From assembly GCA_017469885.1 (NCBI GenBank), contig JAFUFO010000039.1:1-64000 (forward strand): 64,000 nucleotides of DNA. Direction: 5' to 3'. Below, piece after piece: positions 9,298 to 17,220 of the stretch. This stretch comes from Solobacterium sp. GTDB taxonomy: Bacteria > Bacillota_I > Bacilli_A > Erysipelotrichales > Erysipelotrichaceae. The notes under the pieces were generated by a model. That model saw only the letters and a program-made list of their open reading frames with translations. It made no database searches and had not been told where the DNA came from. Numbering within the stretch: the stretch's first letter is position 1; the number at the start of each line of letters is the position of its first letter. Position numbers and translations under genes: made by a program.

Positions 9298-10134
9298 CTA
9301 TTTTGCGCGTGCTTCAATTGCGCTGATCATTGCGTTCAGCGAATTGCTTTCAAATCCCCCGAATGTTGCAATACGTCTGCGGCATTCCGCATAAAGATCA
9401 TGCATTTCTGTACGTGCCTTCTCCTCCCCCAGGAGAGTCACAACCGTGATCTTTTCATTTCGCGCATCGGAATTGCTCTTGCCAAGCTGTTCCGATGTCG
9501 CTGTTATATCTAATATATCATCCTGAATCTGAAACGCCAGTCCAAGAAGATCGCCTACTTCATGCCATTCTTCAACGACACCTTCATCCTTGCCGGCAAG
9601 GACTGCACCGATAATCAGCGGTGCGGAAAGCAGGCATCCGGTTTTATATTTATGTACCTTGCGGATATCGTCATATGTGCTGTCAGATGCTTCATTCATA
9701 TCAAGACACTGACCATAAACCATGCCATCCGGTCCGGCCATTTCAGAAAGAATCCGGATCGAACGAACAACCTGTTCTGCAGGTGCCGGAGAAGATGCGG
9801 CACAATGAAACGCTTCCGTCAGAAGTCCGTCACCGGCAAGAATCGCAGTCGCTTCATCGAACTGCTTATGATTCGTCGGACGGCCACGGCGCAGATCATC
9901 ATTATCCATGGCAGGAAGATCATCATGAATCAGTGAATAGGTATGAATCATTTCAATCGCAGCCGCAAACGGTTCTCCCACTGCAGGATCAATTCCATAG
10001 CCTTCCAGTACGGTAAACAGAAGATTCGGACGAATCCGTTTGCCGCCTGCGGTTAAGGAATACAGCATGGATTCCTTGACCCTGCTGTCGGTTACACCGG
10101 AGAGTGCTTTCACAAGAATCGCTTCAATATTCAT
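9298..10134 (-). CDS. ispA: Polyprenyl (farnesyl/geranylgeranyl) diphosphate synthase
   Basis: Trans-prenyltransferase of 278 residues making short-chain prenyl diphosphates from IPP and DMAPP. The first Asp-rich motif DDLPAMD is at 71-77 and the second DDILD at 205-209. I chose ATG 10134, preceded by GAGGAG at good spacing, over an upstream start that would add 16 residues and run into xseB. Its place between xseB and dxs is the classic Firmicutes arrangement. Product chain length cannot be told from the sequence with confidence. Confidence 0.92.
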   Translation of the reverse strand: MNIEAILVKALSGVTDSRVKESMLYSLTAGGKRIRPNLLFTVLEGYGIDPAVGEPFAAAIEMIHTYSLIHDDLPAMDNDDLRRGRPTNHKQFDEATAILAGDGLLTEAFHCAASSPAPAEQVVRSIRILSEMAGPDGMVYGQCLDMNEASDSTYDDIRKVHKYKTGCLLSAPLIIGAVLAGKDEGVVEEWHEVGDLLGLAFQIQDDILDITATSEQLGKSNSDARNEKITVVTLLGEEKARTEMHDLYAECRRRIATFGGFESNSLNAMISAIEARAK

Positions 10135-10135
10135 G

Positions 10136-10342
10136 TCAGTTCTCCTCACTTTCTTCGGAAAGCTCAGCGACCTTAGTCTCAAACTCCTTCAGCTTTCCTT
10201 CGCAGTCTTTGACAAGTTTCAGCCCTTCTTCAAACAGTTTGATGGTTTCATCCAGGGGCTGTTCATTTTCCTGCAGGAGATCAACGATCTCCTCAAGACG
10301 CGCCATGGATTCTTCAAATGTTTTTGTCTTTTCTCTGCTCAT
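10136..10342 (-). CDS. xseB: Exodeoxyribonuclease VII small subunit
   Basis: A 68-residue helical protein with the family pattern FEESMARLEEIVDLLQ and an acidic C-terminus. It partners XseA in exonuclease VII, which degrades single-stranded DNA. Its ribosome binding site GGGGAGG lies just ahead of and across the xseA stop. One base separates its stop from the ispA start. Confidence 0.93.
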   Translation of the reverse strand: MSREKTKTFEESMARLEEIVDLLQENEQPLDETIKLFEEGLKLVKDCEGKLKEFETKVAELSEESEEN

Positions 10343-10344
10343 GA

Positions 10345-11682
10345 TTATTCCTCCCCGGTCACTCCTGTGACCGCAGCTTCAATGGTTCCTTTATGCATGC
10401 GGATTGCGATCGCATCTCCGTTTTTCAGCATGGACGCATTACTGACGACATGATCGTCTTTTGTGACAACACTGTATCCCCGGCTCAGCACCTTCAGCGG
10501 TGAATAGGCATCCAGGAGCCCTTCCCTGCGTGCAAGTTCTTTCCGCTGATCACTGCGGTATCGCTCAATCGTATCAATCATATTCTGCCTGTCTTCCGCA
10601 ACACTGCGCATTTCAGATACAATGCGTTCATTTACGGAACGAACGATATCCTGCCGGCTTTCATTCAGCCGGACTGTCATTCTTGCACTTACGGTGTGAA
10701 GAAGATGCAGGAAGCGTTCTTCGACAAGATGCTTCTCCATCCGTCTGGAATAAATCAGACTCTCCGGATCGGCATACCATGCCTGATGCGTAATCTGATC
10801 GATCCGATCCTGTTCCATGGTGATGCGTCGATTCATCAGATTCCGCAGGAGTACACGTGTATCTGCGATATCCTGCCGTACTTCACGAATGTCGGGTGAA
10901 GCCTGTTCAGCGGCCCCGGTCGGTGTCGGTGCACGCAGATCCGCAACATAATCGACAAGCGTATAATCCGGTTCATGTCCGACACCGGTAATGACAGGTG
11001 TAGCCATCGAATAAATCGTTCTGGCGAGCAATTCATCATTGAAGCACCAGAGATCTTCCATACTGCCGCCGCCCCGGCAGAGCAGCACAATATCCGCTTC
11101 AGCACGGTCCGCTTTCTTCAATGCGGCGATCAGTTCGGCAGGCGCGTTTTCGCCCTGCACCAGTGCCGGAAATTCCGAGATTCTGGCAACCGGCCAGCGG
11201 CGTCCAAGCGTATTGAGCACATCCGCTCTTGCATGCGTGGAACTGCCTGTGACAAGCGCGATATGCATCGGATACTGCGGAATCGGTTTTTTATGACTTA
11301 AGGCAAACAGTCCTTCTTCATCCAGTTTCCGATACAGCGCATCAAAACGTGCTTTCAGATCACCTTCTCCGGCACGCGCCATCCGCCGTACCGTCAGCTG
11401 AACTCTTCCCTGCACTTTATAAACCGTGACACTGCCCAGCACGAGAACACGGTCCCCGTTTTCCGGAATAAAACGTACGGTCTGATTATCACTGCGCCAC
11501 ATTGTACAGTCGATCCGACAGAACTCATCCTTAAGTGAAAAATACCAGTGCCCCTTCGTATTATGAAAATTCAGAATCTCTGCCTCGATACGGACATTCT
11601 GCAGGTCAGCTGCCATGTCGATCTGAGCAGAAATTCTGTTAACGAGCCAGGATACACTGCGAACCACATTTCCTGTTGTCAT
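10345..11682 (-). CDS. xseA: Exodeoxyribonuclease VII large subunit
   Basis: Catalytic subunit of exonuclease VII, 445 residues. An N-terminal OB-fold (about 10-105) binds DNA; the catalytic domain follows (about 125-340, with LVTGSSTHARADVLN and GGGSMEDLWCFND). A coiled-coil region and a short C-terminal domain with the SRGYSVV motif complete it. It overlaps the end of nusB by 4 bases. folD, often found between nusB and xseA, is absent. Confidence 0.95.
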   Translation of the reverse strand: MTTGNVVRSVSWLVNRISAQIDMAADLQNVRIEAEILNFHNTKGHWYFSLKDEFCRIDCTMWRSDNQTVRFIPENGDRVLVLGSVTVYKVQGRVQLTVRRMARAGEGDLKARFDALYRKLDEEGLFALSHKKPIPQYPMHIALVTGSSTHARADVLNTLGRRWPVARISEFPALVQGENAPAELIAALKKADRAEADIVLLCRGGGSMEDLWCFNDELLARTIYSMATPVITGVGHEPDYTLVDYVADLRAPTPTGAAEQASPDIREVRQDIADTRVLLRNLMNRRITMEQDRIDQITHQAWYADPESLIYSRRMEKHLVEERFLHLLHTVSARMTVRLNESRQDIVRSVNERIVSEMRSVAEDRQNMIDTIERYRSDQRKELARREGLLDAYSPLKVLSRGYSVVTKDDHVVSNASMLKNGDAIAIRMHKGTIEAAVTGVTGEE

Positions 11683-12053
11683 ATTTTATCAAGCACACCG
11701 TTGATCAGCTTATAACTGTCGCCGTCGCAGAATTTCTTCGCAAGACGGACATATTCATCGATGATTACCTGCATGGATTCCTGTTTCAGATCAAATTCAG
11801 CGCATCCATTCAGAAGAAGTGCCTGTTCAATATATCCGAGACGGTCAAATGTCCATCCTTCCAGAACTTCATCAATATAGCCATGGTACCGTTCGGTATT
11901 CTCAATTGCCTGGCGGATCACCTGCAGAATATATTCATCGGTTTCTTCCTCTTCGGTAAAGTTATCGTGAATCAGTTCATCCACCGGACGGTTTTTGATC
12001 TGATTCTGATACGTTACATACATTGCTTTTTCCCGATTACTGTGTCGTGTCAT
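11679..12053 (-). CDS. nusB: Transcription antitermination factor NusB
   Basis: All-helical RNA-binding protein of 124 residues that, with NusE (S10), supports rRNA antitermination. The C-terminal half (LNGCAEFDLKQESMQVIIDEYVRLAKKF) is typical. It is the first gene of the eight-gene operon running to xerD. AGGAA lies about 7 bases ahead of the start. Confidence 0.9.
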   Translation of the reverse strand: MTRHSNREKAMYVTYQNQIKNRPVDELIHDNFTEEEETDEYILQVIRQAIENTERYHGYIDEVLEGWTFDRLGYIEQALLLNGCAEFDLKQESMQVIIDEYVRLAKKFCDGDSYKLINGVLDKI

Positions 12054-12126
12054 AGTTCTGTTCCTGTTTTCCTGTCTTATTTTAACTTATTTTTATATAT
12101 AAAGCATCGTAATAATACGCTGTCTA

Positions 12127-12783
12127 ATGCCCTGTGGCAAACAGAAAATTACATCCGAACGGAAAAACAGGATGAAACACCAGCCGGCAAAAGAATATAA
12201 TATTCGCATGAACAGTAATTCCGCAGAAAACAGCAGACCCGGATTCCTGGCAAGACTTGCCGGGCATCTGAAAACCGTACACCATCACCGTGCTCTTGTC
12301 CGGAAGCACTGCTTTGCGTGCGGCCTTTATAAGCAGGGATTATTGCATGATCTTTCAAAATATTCTCCCGGCGAACTGATTCCTTCCATCCGGTATTATC
12401 AGGGATGGCGGAGTCCCTACCCTTATGAAAAAGAACTGAAAGGCTATTCGCTTGGCTGGCTGCATCATAAAGGAAGAAACAAACATCACTGGGAGTACTG
12501 GTATGATACTTATCCCGACCGCGGCTGGGTGCCGGTAAAGATGCCGGACAACTATCTTGCGGAGTCGATCTGCGACCGCATCGCGGCTTGCAAAACCTAC
12601 CGTAAGGACGCATACAAAGATTCGGATGCCCTGGACTATTTTATTGCCAAGCCGGATAAGACGTACATGCATCCGGAAACCGCCGCATCCATGGAACGCA
12701 TTCTCAGAATGGTTGCCGAAGATGGTGAAGCAGCAGCGTTCGAATATATTAAAAACTGTCTGAAAAACAATACTCCGCTCTGA
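12127..12783 (+). CDS. DUF5662-like conserved protein of unknown function
   Basis: The product (up to 218 residues) resembles the DUF5662 family. The conserved core is visible: GHLKTVHHHRALVRKHC, then GLLHDLSKYSPGEL, then HHKGRNKHHWEYW. The many paired His and Asp residues suggest a metal site similar to HD-domain hydrolases; this is inference. The start is uncertain. ATG 12127 lacks a clear ribosome binding site, and ATG 12172 and ATG 12208 are alternatives. Family homologues usually begin close to the GHLKT motif, which favours 12208. A TATAAT at 12196-12201 lies inside the longer frame. It is divergent from nusB and ends in its own terminator. Confidence 0.75.
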   Translation: MPCGKQKITSERKNRMKHQPAKEYNIRMNSNSAENSRPGFLARLAGHLKTVHHHRALVRKHCFACGLYKQGLLHDLSKYSPGELIPSIRYYQGWRSPYPYEKELKGYSLGWLHHKGRNKHHWEYWYDTYPDRGWVPVKMPDNYLAESICDRIAACKTYRKDAYKDSDALDYFIAKPDKTYMHPETAASMERILRMVAEDGEAAAFEYIKNCLKNNTPL

Positions 12784-12799
12784 ATCAGAGCGGATTTTT
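12775..12799 (+). terminator. Terminator overlapping the end of the DUF5662-like gene
   Basis: CCGCTCTGA and TCAGAGCGG form a perfect 9-bp palindrome at 12775-12793, followed by five T. The stop codon is inside the stem. Confidence 0.75.
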
Positions 12800-12804
12800 C
12801 ATAG

Positions 12805-12836
12805 AAAAACCCGAGGGATGCGGAATCCTTCGGGTT
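12805..12836 (-). terminator. Terminator of gpmA
   Basis: Minus-strand stem AACCCGAAGGATTC / CATCCCTCGGGTT followed by a T run, 25 bases after the gpmA stop. Confidence 0.75.
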
Positions 12837-12860
12837 AACAGGTCTGCAAATGAATACGGA

Positions 12861-13613
12861 TTACTTCTTTGCGGCGCCCTGCTTAGCAACAGCGTCCATC
12901 TTCGCCTTGAGCTCTTCTTCGCTCATGCCGAGATAGTAATGCTTAACGACATTGAAGTTGTCATCGAACTCATAAACAAGCGGAGAACCGGTCGGAATGT
13001 TGACACCGATAATCTCATCGTTGGACATGTTGTCAAAATATTTAACCAGAGCTCTCAGGGAGTTGCCGTGAGCAGCGATCAGAACACGCTTGCCGGCCTT
13101 CATATCTTCCTTGATGACATTCTCGAAATACGGAACAACACGTGCAACGGTTGTCTCAAGAGACTCGTTGAGCGGAAGTTCTGCCGGGTCGATACCACGG
13201 AACATTTCCTGGTTCTGCGGCGCACGCTCGTCAGTCGGCTCCAGTGCCGGCGGTTTTACATCATAGGAACGTCTCCAGATCTTAACCTGCTCATCGCCGT
13301 ACTTCTCAGCGGTTTCAGCCTTGTTCAGACCCTGGAGCGCACCGTAGTGACGTTCATTCAGCTTATAGGACTTGATAACCGGCAGCCATGCGCGGTCCAT
13401 TTCATCCAGAACATGATTCAGTGTGTGAATTGCACGCTTCAGAATGGATGTGTAGCAGACATCGAAATCATAGCCTTCTGCCTTCAGCAGTCTTCCGGCA
13501 CTCTTCGCTTCCTCATGACCCTTTTCGCTGAGATCAACATCTGTCCATCCGGTGAAGAGATTGAGTTTATTCCACTCACTTTCACCATGTCGAATCAAAA
13601 CCAGTTTCATCAT
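12861..13613 (-). CDS. gpmA: 2,3-bisphosphoglycerate-dependent phosphoglycerate mutase
   Basis: Glycolytic enzyme interconverting 3- and 2-phosphoglycerate, 250 residues. The phosphoacceptor His is in the N-terminal RHGESEWN motif and the second His is in HGNSLRALV. Motifs YGALQGLNK and RRSYDVKPP are typical. ATG 13613 is preceded by AAGGAG ten bases upstream; a longer frame adds 15 non-homologous residues. The protein ends in a Lys/Ala-rich tail (GAAKK). A separate promoter and terminator indicate a single-gene unit. Confidence 0.95.
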   Translation of the reverse strand: MMKLVLIRHGESEWNKLNLFTGWTDVDLSEKGHEEAKSAGRLLKAEGYDFDVCYTSILKRAIHTLNHVLDEMDRAWLPVIKSYKLNERHYGALQGLNKAETAEKYGDEQVKIWRRSYDVKPPALEPTDERAPQNQEMFRGIDPAELPLNESLETTVARVVPYFENVIKEDMKAGKRVLIAAHGNSLRALVKYFDNMSNDEIIGVNIPTGSPLVYEFDDNFNVVKHYYLGMSEEELKAKMDAVAKQGAAKK

Positions 13614-13694
13614 TTTCAGTATTCTCCTTATGAAATTTCTGCACAGGCTCCTATCCATTAAGAAACAGACGTCCTGCGCCTTGGTTATGGTTTC

Positions 13695-13723
13695 ATTTTA
13701 GCATCATGTAATTATCGGTTCAA
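13695..13723 (-). promoter_or_regulatory. Sigma-A type promoter of gpmA
   Basis: Minus strand: -35 TTGAAC (13718-13723), 17-base spacer, -10 TAAAAT (13695-13700). About 80 bases ahead of the gpmA start. Confidence 0.65.
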
Positions 13724-13749
13724 TTTATTTTCGATCCCATGATGCATGG

Positions 13750-13777
13750 AAAAACGGGACTTCTTCAAGCCCCGTTA
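13750..13777 (-). terminator. Terminator of guaB
   Basis: Minus-strand stem AACGGGGCTT / AAGTCCCGTT, then TTTT. It lies 20 bases after the guaB stop. Confidence 0.75.
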
Positions 13778-13795
13778 TAAATGGAAGTTTATGGA

Positions 13796-15301
13796 TTACT
13801 TATTGAAGTTATCCTTGTTTTTGACCATGACGTCATGTGCGCCGCCTTCCACAATGGAAGTCGCACTGACGAGTGTGAGACGTGCTTTCTTCTGCAGTTC
13901 CGGAATCGTAAGTGCGCCACAGTTGCACATGGTGGAACGAATCTTTGCGGTGGTAAGCGCAACGTTGTCCTTCAGGAATCCGGCATACGGAACATAGGAG
14001 TCAACGCCTTCTTCGAAGGTGAGTTTCTTGTTGCCGCCAAGATCATAGCGCTGCCAGTTGCGGGCACGGTTGGAACCTTCACCCCAGTACTCTTTGACAT
14101 AGGTTCCGTTGACCATGAGCTTTTCACCCGGTGCTTCTTCAAAGCGGGCAAAGTATCTTCCCAGCATGACGAAGTCGGCACCCATCGCAAGCGCGAGCGT
14201 GATGTGATAGTCATAGACAATACCGCCGTCCGAGCAGATCGGTACGTAGATACCTGTCTTCTTATAATAAGCATCTCTGGCTTTTGCGACTTCGATAACC
14301 GCAGTAGCCTGGCCGCGTCCGATACCCTTGGTTTCACGGGTAATACAGATGGAACCGCCGCCGATACCGATCTTGACGAAGTCAGCACCTGCCTTGACGA
14401 GGTAGTTGAATCCATCCGCATCCACAACGTTTCCGGCACCGATCTTTACCTTGTCGCCGTACTTCTTGCGGACCCATTTGATAACGTTTGCCTGCCATAC
14501 GGAATATCCGTCGGAGCTGTCGATAACGAGGCAGTCAACACCGGCATCAATCAATGCAGGAATGCGCTCTTCATAGTCACGGGTATTGATTCCCGCACCG
14601 ACCATAAAGCGTTTTTCGGAATCAAGAATCTCAAGCGGATGTTCCTTGTGGCTGTCATAGTCCTTGCGGAATACGAGATACAGCAGACGGTCATCCTTGT
14701 CGACAATCGGAAGCTGATTCAGCTTGTGGGTCCAGATGATATCGTTACAGACGGAAAGATCATCTTTTTCCGATCCGACAACGAGCTTGGAACGGTCAGT
14801 CATGTATTTGCTGACAGGATCGCTCATCTTGACGTGTCCAAGACGGTAATCTCTGCTTGTCAGCATGCCGAGCAGTTTTCCGTTGGAAGTACCGTCATCG
14901 GTAACTGCCATGGTGCTGTGTCCGGTTTCCTCAAGGATCTCAAGCATTTCGCCGATTGTGGTATCCGGCTTTACGTTTGCATCGGATACAACATAGCCTG
15001 CCTTATAGTTCTTTACACGGGCAACCATGGCCGCCTGTGATTCAACAGACTGTGCACCGAAAATAAAAGACATGCCCCCTTCTTTTGCAAGCGCGATCGC
15101 AAGTTCATCACCTGATACGCTCTGCATAACTGCGCTGACCATCGGAATGTTCAGTGAGATCGCAGGTTTCTGTCCTTTTTTATACTTTGTCAACGGTGTC
15201 TTCAGTGATACATTGGTCGGAATGTTCTTCTCCCCGGTAAGACCCGGTACAAGCAGATATTCGCTGAATGTATGGGACGGTTCGCTGTAATACTTCGCCA
15301 T
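13796..15301 (-). CDS. guaB: IMP dehydrogenase of the Tritrichomonas foetus-like type
   Basis: Oxidises IMP to XMP with NAD+, the committed step of GMP synthesis. The 501-residue protein has a (beta/alpha)8 barrel interrupted by a CBS-pair domain (about 105-220). Catalytic Cys319 is in [10 protein letters not shown], Asp261 is in IDSSDG, and the Arg418-Tyr419 dyad is in the flap (NWQRYD). The [10 protein letters not shown] loop and the GRYFARFEE and [17 protein letters not shown] segments differ from ordinary bacterial GuaB. They match, from memory, the T. foetus enzyme, including the residue numbers. ATG 15301 follows GGAGGAGGG; a longer frame adds ten residues. The enzyme is monocistronic. 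IMPDH function is well supported because Cys, flap dyad and CBS domain are all present. Confidence 0.95.
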   Translation of the reverse strand: MAKYYSEPSHTFSEYLLVPGLTGEKNIPTNVSLKTPLTKYKKGQKPAISLNIPMVSAVMQSVSGDELAIALAKEGGMSFIFGAQSVESQAAMVARVKNYKAGYVVSDANVKPDTTIGEMLEILEETGHSTMAVTDDGTSNGKLLGMLTSRDYRLGHVKMSDPVSKYMTDRSKLVVGSEKDDLSVCNDIIWTHKLNQLPIVDKDDRLLYLVFRKDYDSHKEHPLEILDSEKRFMVGAGINTRDYEERIPALIDAGVDCLVIDSSDGYSVWQANVIKWVRKKYGDKVKIGAGNVVDADGFNYLVKAGADFVKIGIGGGSICITRETKGIGRGQATAVIEVAKARDAYYKKTGIYVPICSDGGIVYDYHITLALAMGADFVMLGRYFARFEEAPGEKLMVNGTYVKEYWGEGSNRARNWQRYDLGGNKKLTFEEGVDSYVPYAGFLKDNVALTTAKIRSTMCNCGALTIPELQKKARLTLVSATSIVEGGAHDVMVKNKDNFNK

Positions 15302-15332
15302 TGATGCCCTCCTCCTTTTATATATTTTCACT

Positions 15333-15360
15333 ATTATATCCCGAAAGTTCGCTTTGTAAA
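15333..15360 (-). promoter_or_regulatory. Promoter of guaB
   Basis: Minus strand: -35 TTTACA (15355-15360), 16-base spacer, -10 TATAAT (15333-15338). It is back-to-back with the proS promoter. Confidence 0.65.
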
Positions 15361-15392
15361 CTCAATAAATAGAATTCCGCCGGAAAGAACAT

Positions 15393-15400
15393 GATATAAT
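15393..15400 (+). promoter_or_regulatory. Extended -10 promoter of proS
   Basis: TGATATAAT (TG one base ahead of the hexamer 15395-15400), 25 bases before the proS start. No good -35 is visible, which fits an extended -10 promoter. Confidence 0.5.
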
Positions 15401-15424
15401 TTTCCGGTATTTACGAGGTGGACT

Positions 15425-17128
15425 ATGAAGTTGAAAAACAGTTACTTTTTTACCCTTCGGGAAGATGTAAAGGATGAAGATTCCGTTTCCGGCAACCTGC
15501 TTGTCCGGGCCGGATTTATTAAGAAGAATTCCGCGGGCGTCTACATGATGCTGCCGCTGGGATTCAAGGTCATGCAGAACATTGAATCCATTATCCGTGA
15601 GGAGATGGATGCGACCGGATGTCAGGAGCTTCTGATGCCTTCTCTGATTCCGGAAGAAATCTACGTTTCCTCCGGGCGCCGTGAAGGATTCGGCAATTCC
15701 ATGTTCTCTCTGGATGACCGCAAGAATCAGCCTTATGTTCTTGGACCGACCCATGAAGAACTCTTCGCAATCGCCGCAAAGATGAAGATCCGTTCCTATA
15801 AGGACATGCCTTTCTCTCTGTATCAGATCGCGGATAAGTTCCGTGATGAACCGCGTCCCCGTTACGGTCTCATCCGTGTACGAGAATTCCATATGAAGGA
15901 TGCGTATACATTTGATAAGGATGAAGCAGGACTCGATGAAGCATATGCAAAGCAGTTCCAGGCATATAAGAATGTCATGGACCGACTCGGGCTTGATTAC
16001 AAGATCGTCCGTGCGGATACCGGCGTTATGGGAGGCCTGCTCTCTGAGGAATTCCAGGCTGTCACCCCGCTTGGTGAGGATATCCTGGTACTCTGCGACA
16101 ACTGTGACTTCGCTTCCAATATTGAAGTCAGCCCGGCGATCTCCGTCGCGCCGGCAGATGTAACCGGAACCGAGACGATGACACTTGTCGAAACCCCGAA
16201 CAGCCGCACCATCGAAGAAGTTGTCAGCTTCCTGAACAAGCCGGCAGAGAAATTCGTTAAGACTCTGATTTACAATGTAGACGGAAAACCGGTCGCCGTC
16301 ATGGTTCGCGGTGACCGCGATGTGAATGAAACCAAGCTCCGCAAACTGTTTGATGCCAATGAAGTGGAACTTGCGGATGCAGAAATGGTTATGCAGGCAA
16401 CCGGTGCGGAAATCGGCTTTGCCGGTCCTGTCGGAATCAGATGCACGCTTGTCATGGATAATGAAGTCTCCTATATGACAGACTTTGTTGTAGGCGCAAA
16501 CAAGACCGGTTATCACTATACCGGCGTCAATCAGAGTGATTTCAAGGCTGATAAGACTGCCGATATCCGGAATATCGTTGAAGGAGATACCTGCCCGAAA
16601 TGCGGCGGAAAAGTCCACTTCGCACACGGTATCGAAGTCGGCAATACCTTCAAACTCGGCACGAAGTACTCCAAAGCACTCGACCTGCAGTATCTCGACG
16701 CAAACAACCAGCTCCAGTATGTCTGGATGGGAAGCTACGGTATCGGTCCCGGCCGCTGCATGGCTGCTCTTGCAGAACAGCGCAGTGATGAAAACGGTCT
16801 GAACTGGCCGGTCAATATTGCGCCGTACAAAGCCGCAATCGTACTGATCTCCGCCAAGGATGAGCAGCAGGTCGCTGCCGCAGATGAACTATATGAAGCA
16901 CTGCGCAAAGCAGGTATCGAAGTTCTTCTGGATGACCGCGATGAGCGTCCGGGCGTCAAGTTCAAGGATATGGATCTCATCGGCATCCCCTACCGCATCA
17001 CGGTCGGCCGCGGTGTAAAAGACGGCAAGGTCGAACTGAAGCTTCGGGCAACCGGAGAAGTACAGGAGATCGCATTGAGTGATATCGCGGATACCGTCGC
17101 AAAACTTGTCAGAGAAAACATGCAGTAA
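15425..17128 (+). CDS. proS: Prolyl-tRNA synthetase, bacterial type with editing insert
   Basis: Class II aminoacyl-tRNA synthetase charging tRNA-Pro, 567 residues. Motif 2 (RYGLIRVREFHMKDAY, near 143-158) and motif 3 (GSYGIGPGRCMAAL, near 437-450) bracket a YbaK-like INS editing domain (about 225-385). The anticodon-binding domain follows. GAGGTGG precedes ATG 15425. No T-box leader is present, unlike thrS and valS in this window. Confidence 0.96.
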   Translation: MKLKNSYFFTLREDVKDEDSVSGNLLVRAGFIKKNSAGVYMMLPLGFKVMQNIESIIREEMDATGCQELLMPSLIPEEIYVSSGRREGFGNSMFSLDDRKNQPYVLGPTHEELFAIAAKMKIRSYKDMPFSLYQIADKFRDEPRPRYGLIRVREFHMKDAYTFDKDEAGLDEAYAKQFQAYKNVMDRLGLDYKIVRADTGVMGGLLSEEFQAVTPLGEDILVLCDNCDFASNIEVSPAISVAPADVTGTETMTLVETPNSRTIEEVVSFLNKPAEKFVKTLIYNVDGKPVAVMVRGDRDVNETKLRKLFDANEVELADAEMVMQATGAEIGFAGPVGIRCTLVMDNEVSYMTDFVVGANKTGYHYTGVNQSDFKADKTADIRNIVEGDTCPKCGGKVHFAHGIEVGNTFKLGTKYSKALDLQYLDANNQLQYVWMGSYGIGPGRCMAALAEQRSDENGLNWPVNIAPYKAAIVLISAKDEQQVAAADELYEALRKAGIEVLLDDRDERPGVKFKDMDLIGIPYRITVGRGVKDGKVELKLRATGEVQEIALSDIADTVAKLVRENMQ

Positions 17129-17139
17129 TCATCAGAAAA

Positions 17140-17163
17140 GGAATCCTGCGGGATTCCTTTTTT
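17140..17163 (+). terminator. Terminator of proS
   Basis: GGAATCC / GGATTCC stem (17140-17157) with a T run to 17163, just after the proS stop. Confidence 0.85.
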
Positions 17164-17177
17164 CATGCATGAAAATC

Positions 17178-17209
17178 AAAAAGGTGCCTGAATGATTCAG
17201 ACACCTTTT
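17178..17209 (-). terminator. Terminator of the hydrogenase operon
   Basis: Minus-strand stem AAAAGGTGTCTGAAT / ATTCAGGCACCTTTTT, 11 bases after the hydA stop. Confidence 0.85.
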
Positions 17210-17220
17210 CATGAATTGAC

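Noticed and set aside
13781-15040. A 419-codon open frame opposite guaB
   Set aside because: Shadow frame of a fully supported IMP dehydrogenase gene.
15362-16627. A 421-codon minus-strand frame opposite proS
   Set aside because: Shadow of proS; it also runs through the proS promoter and start.
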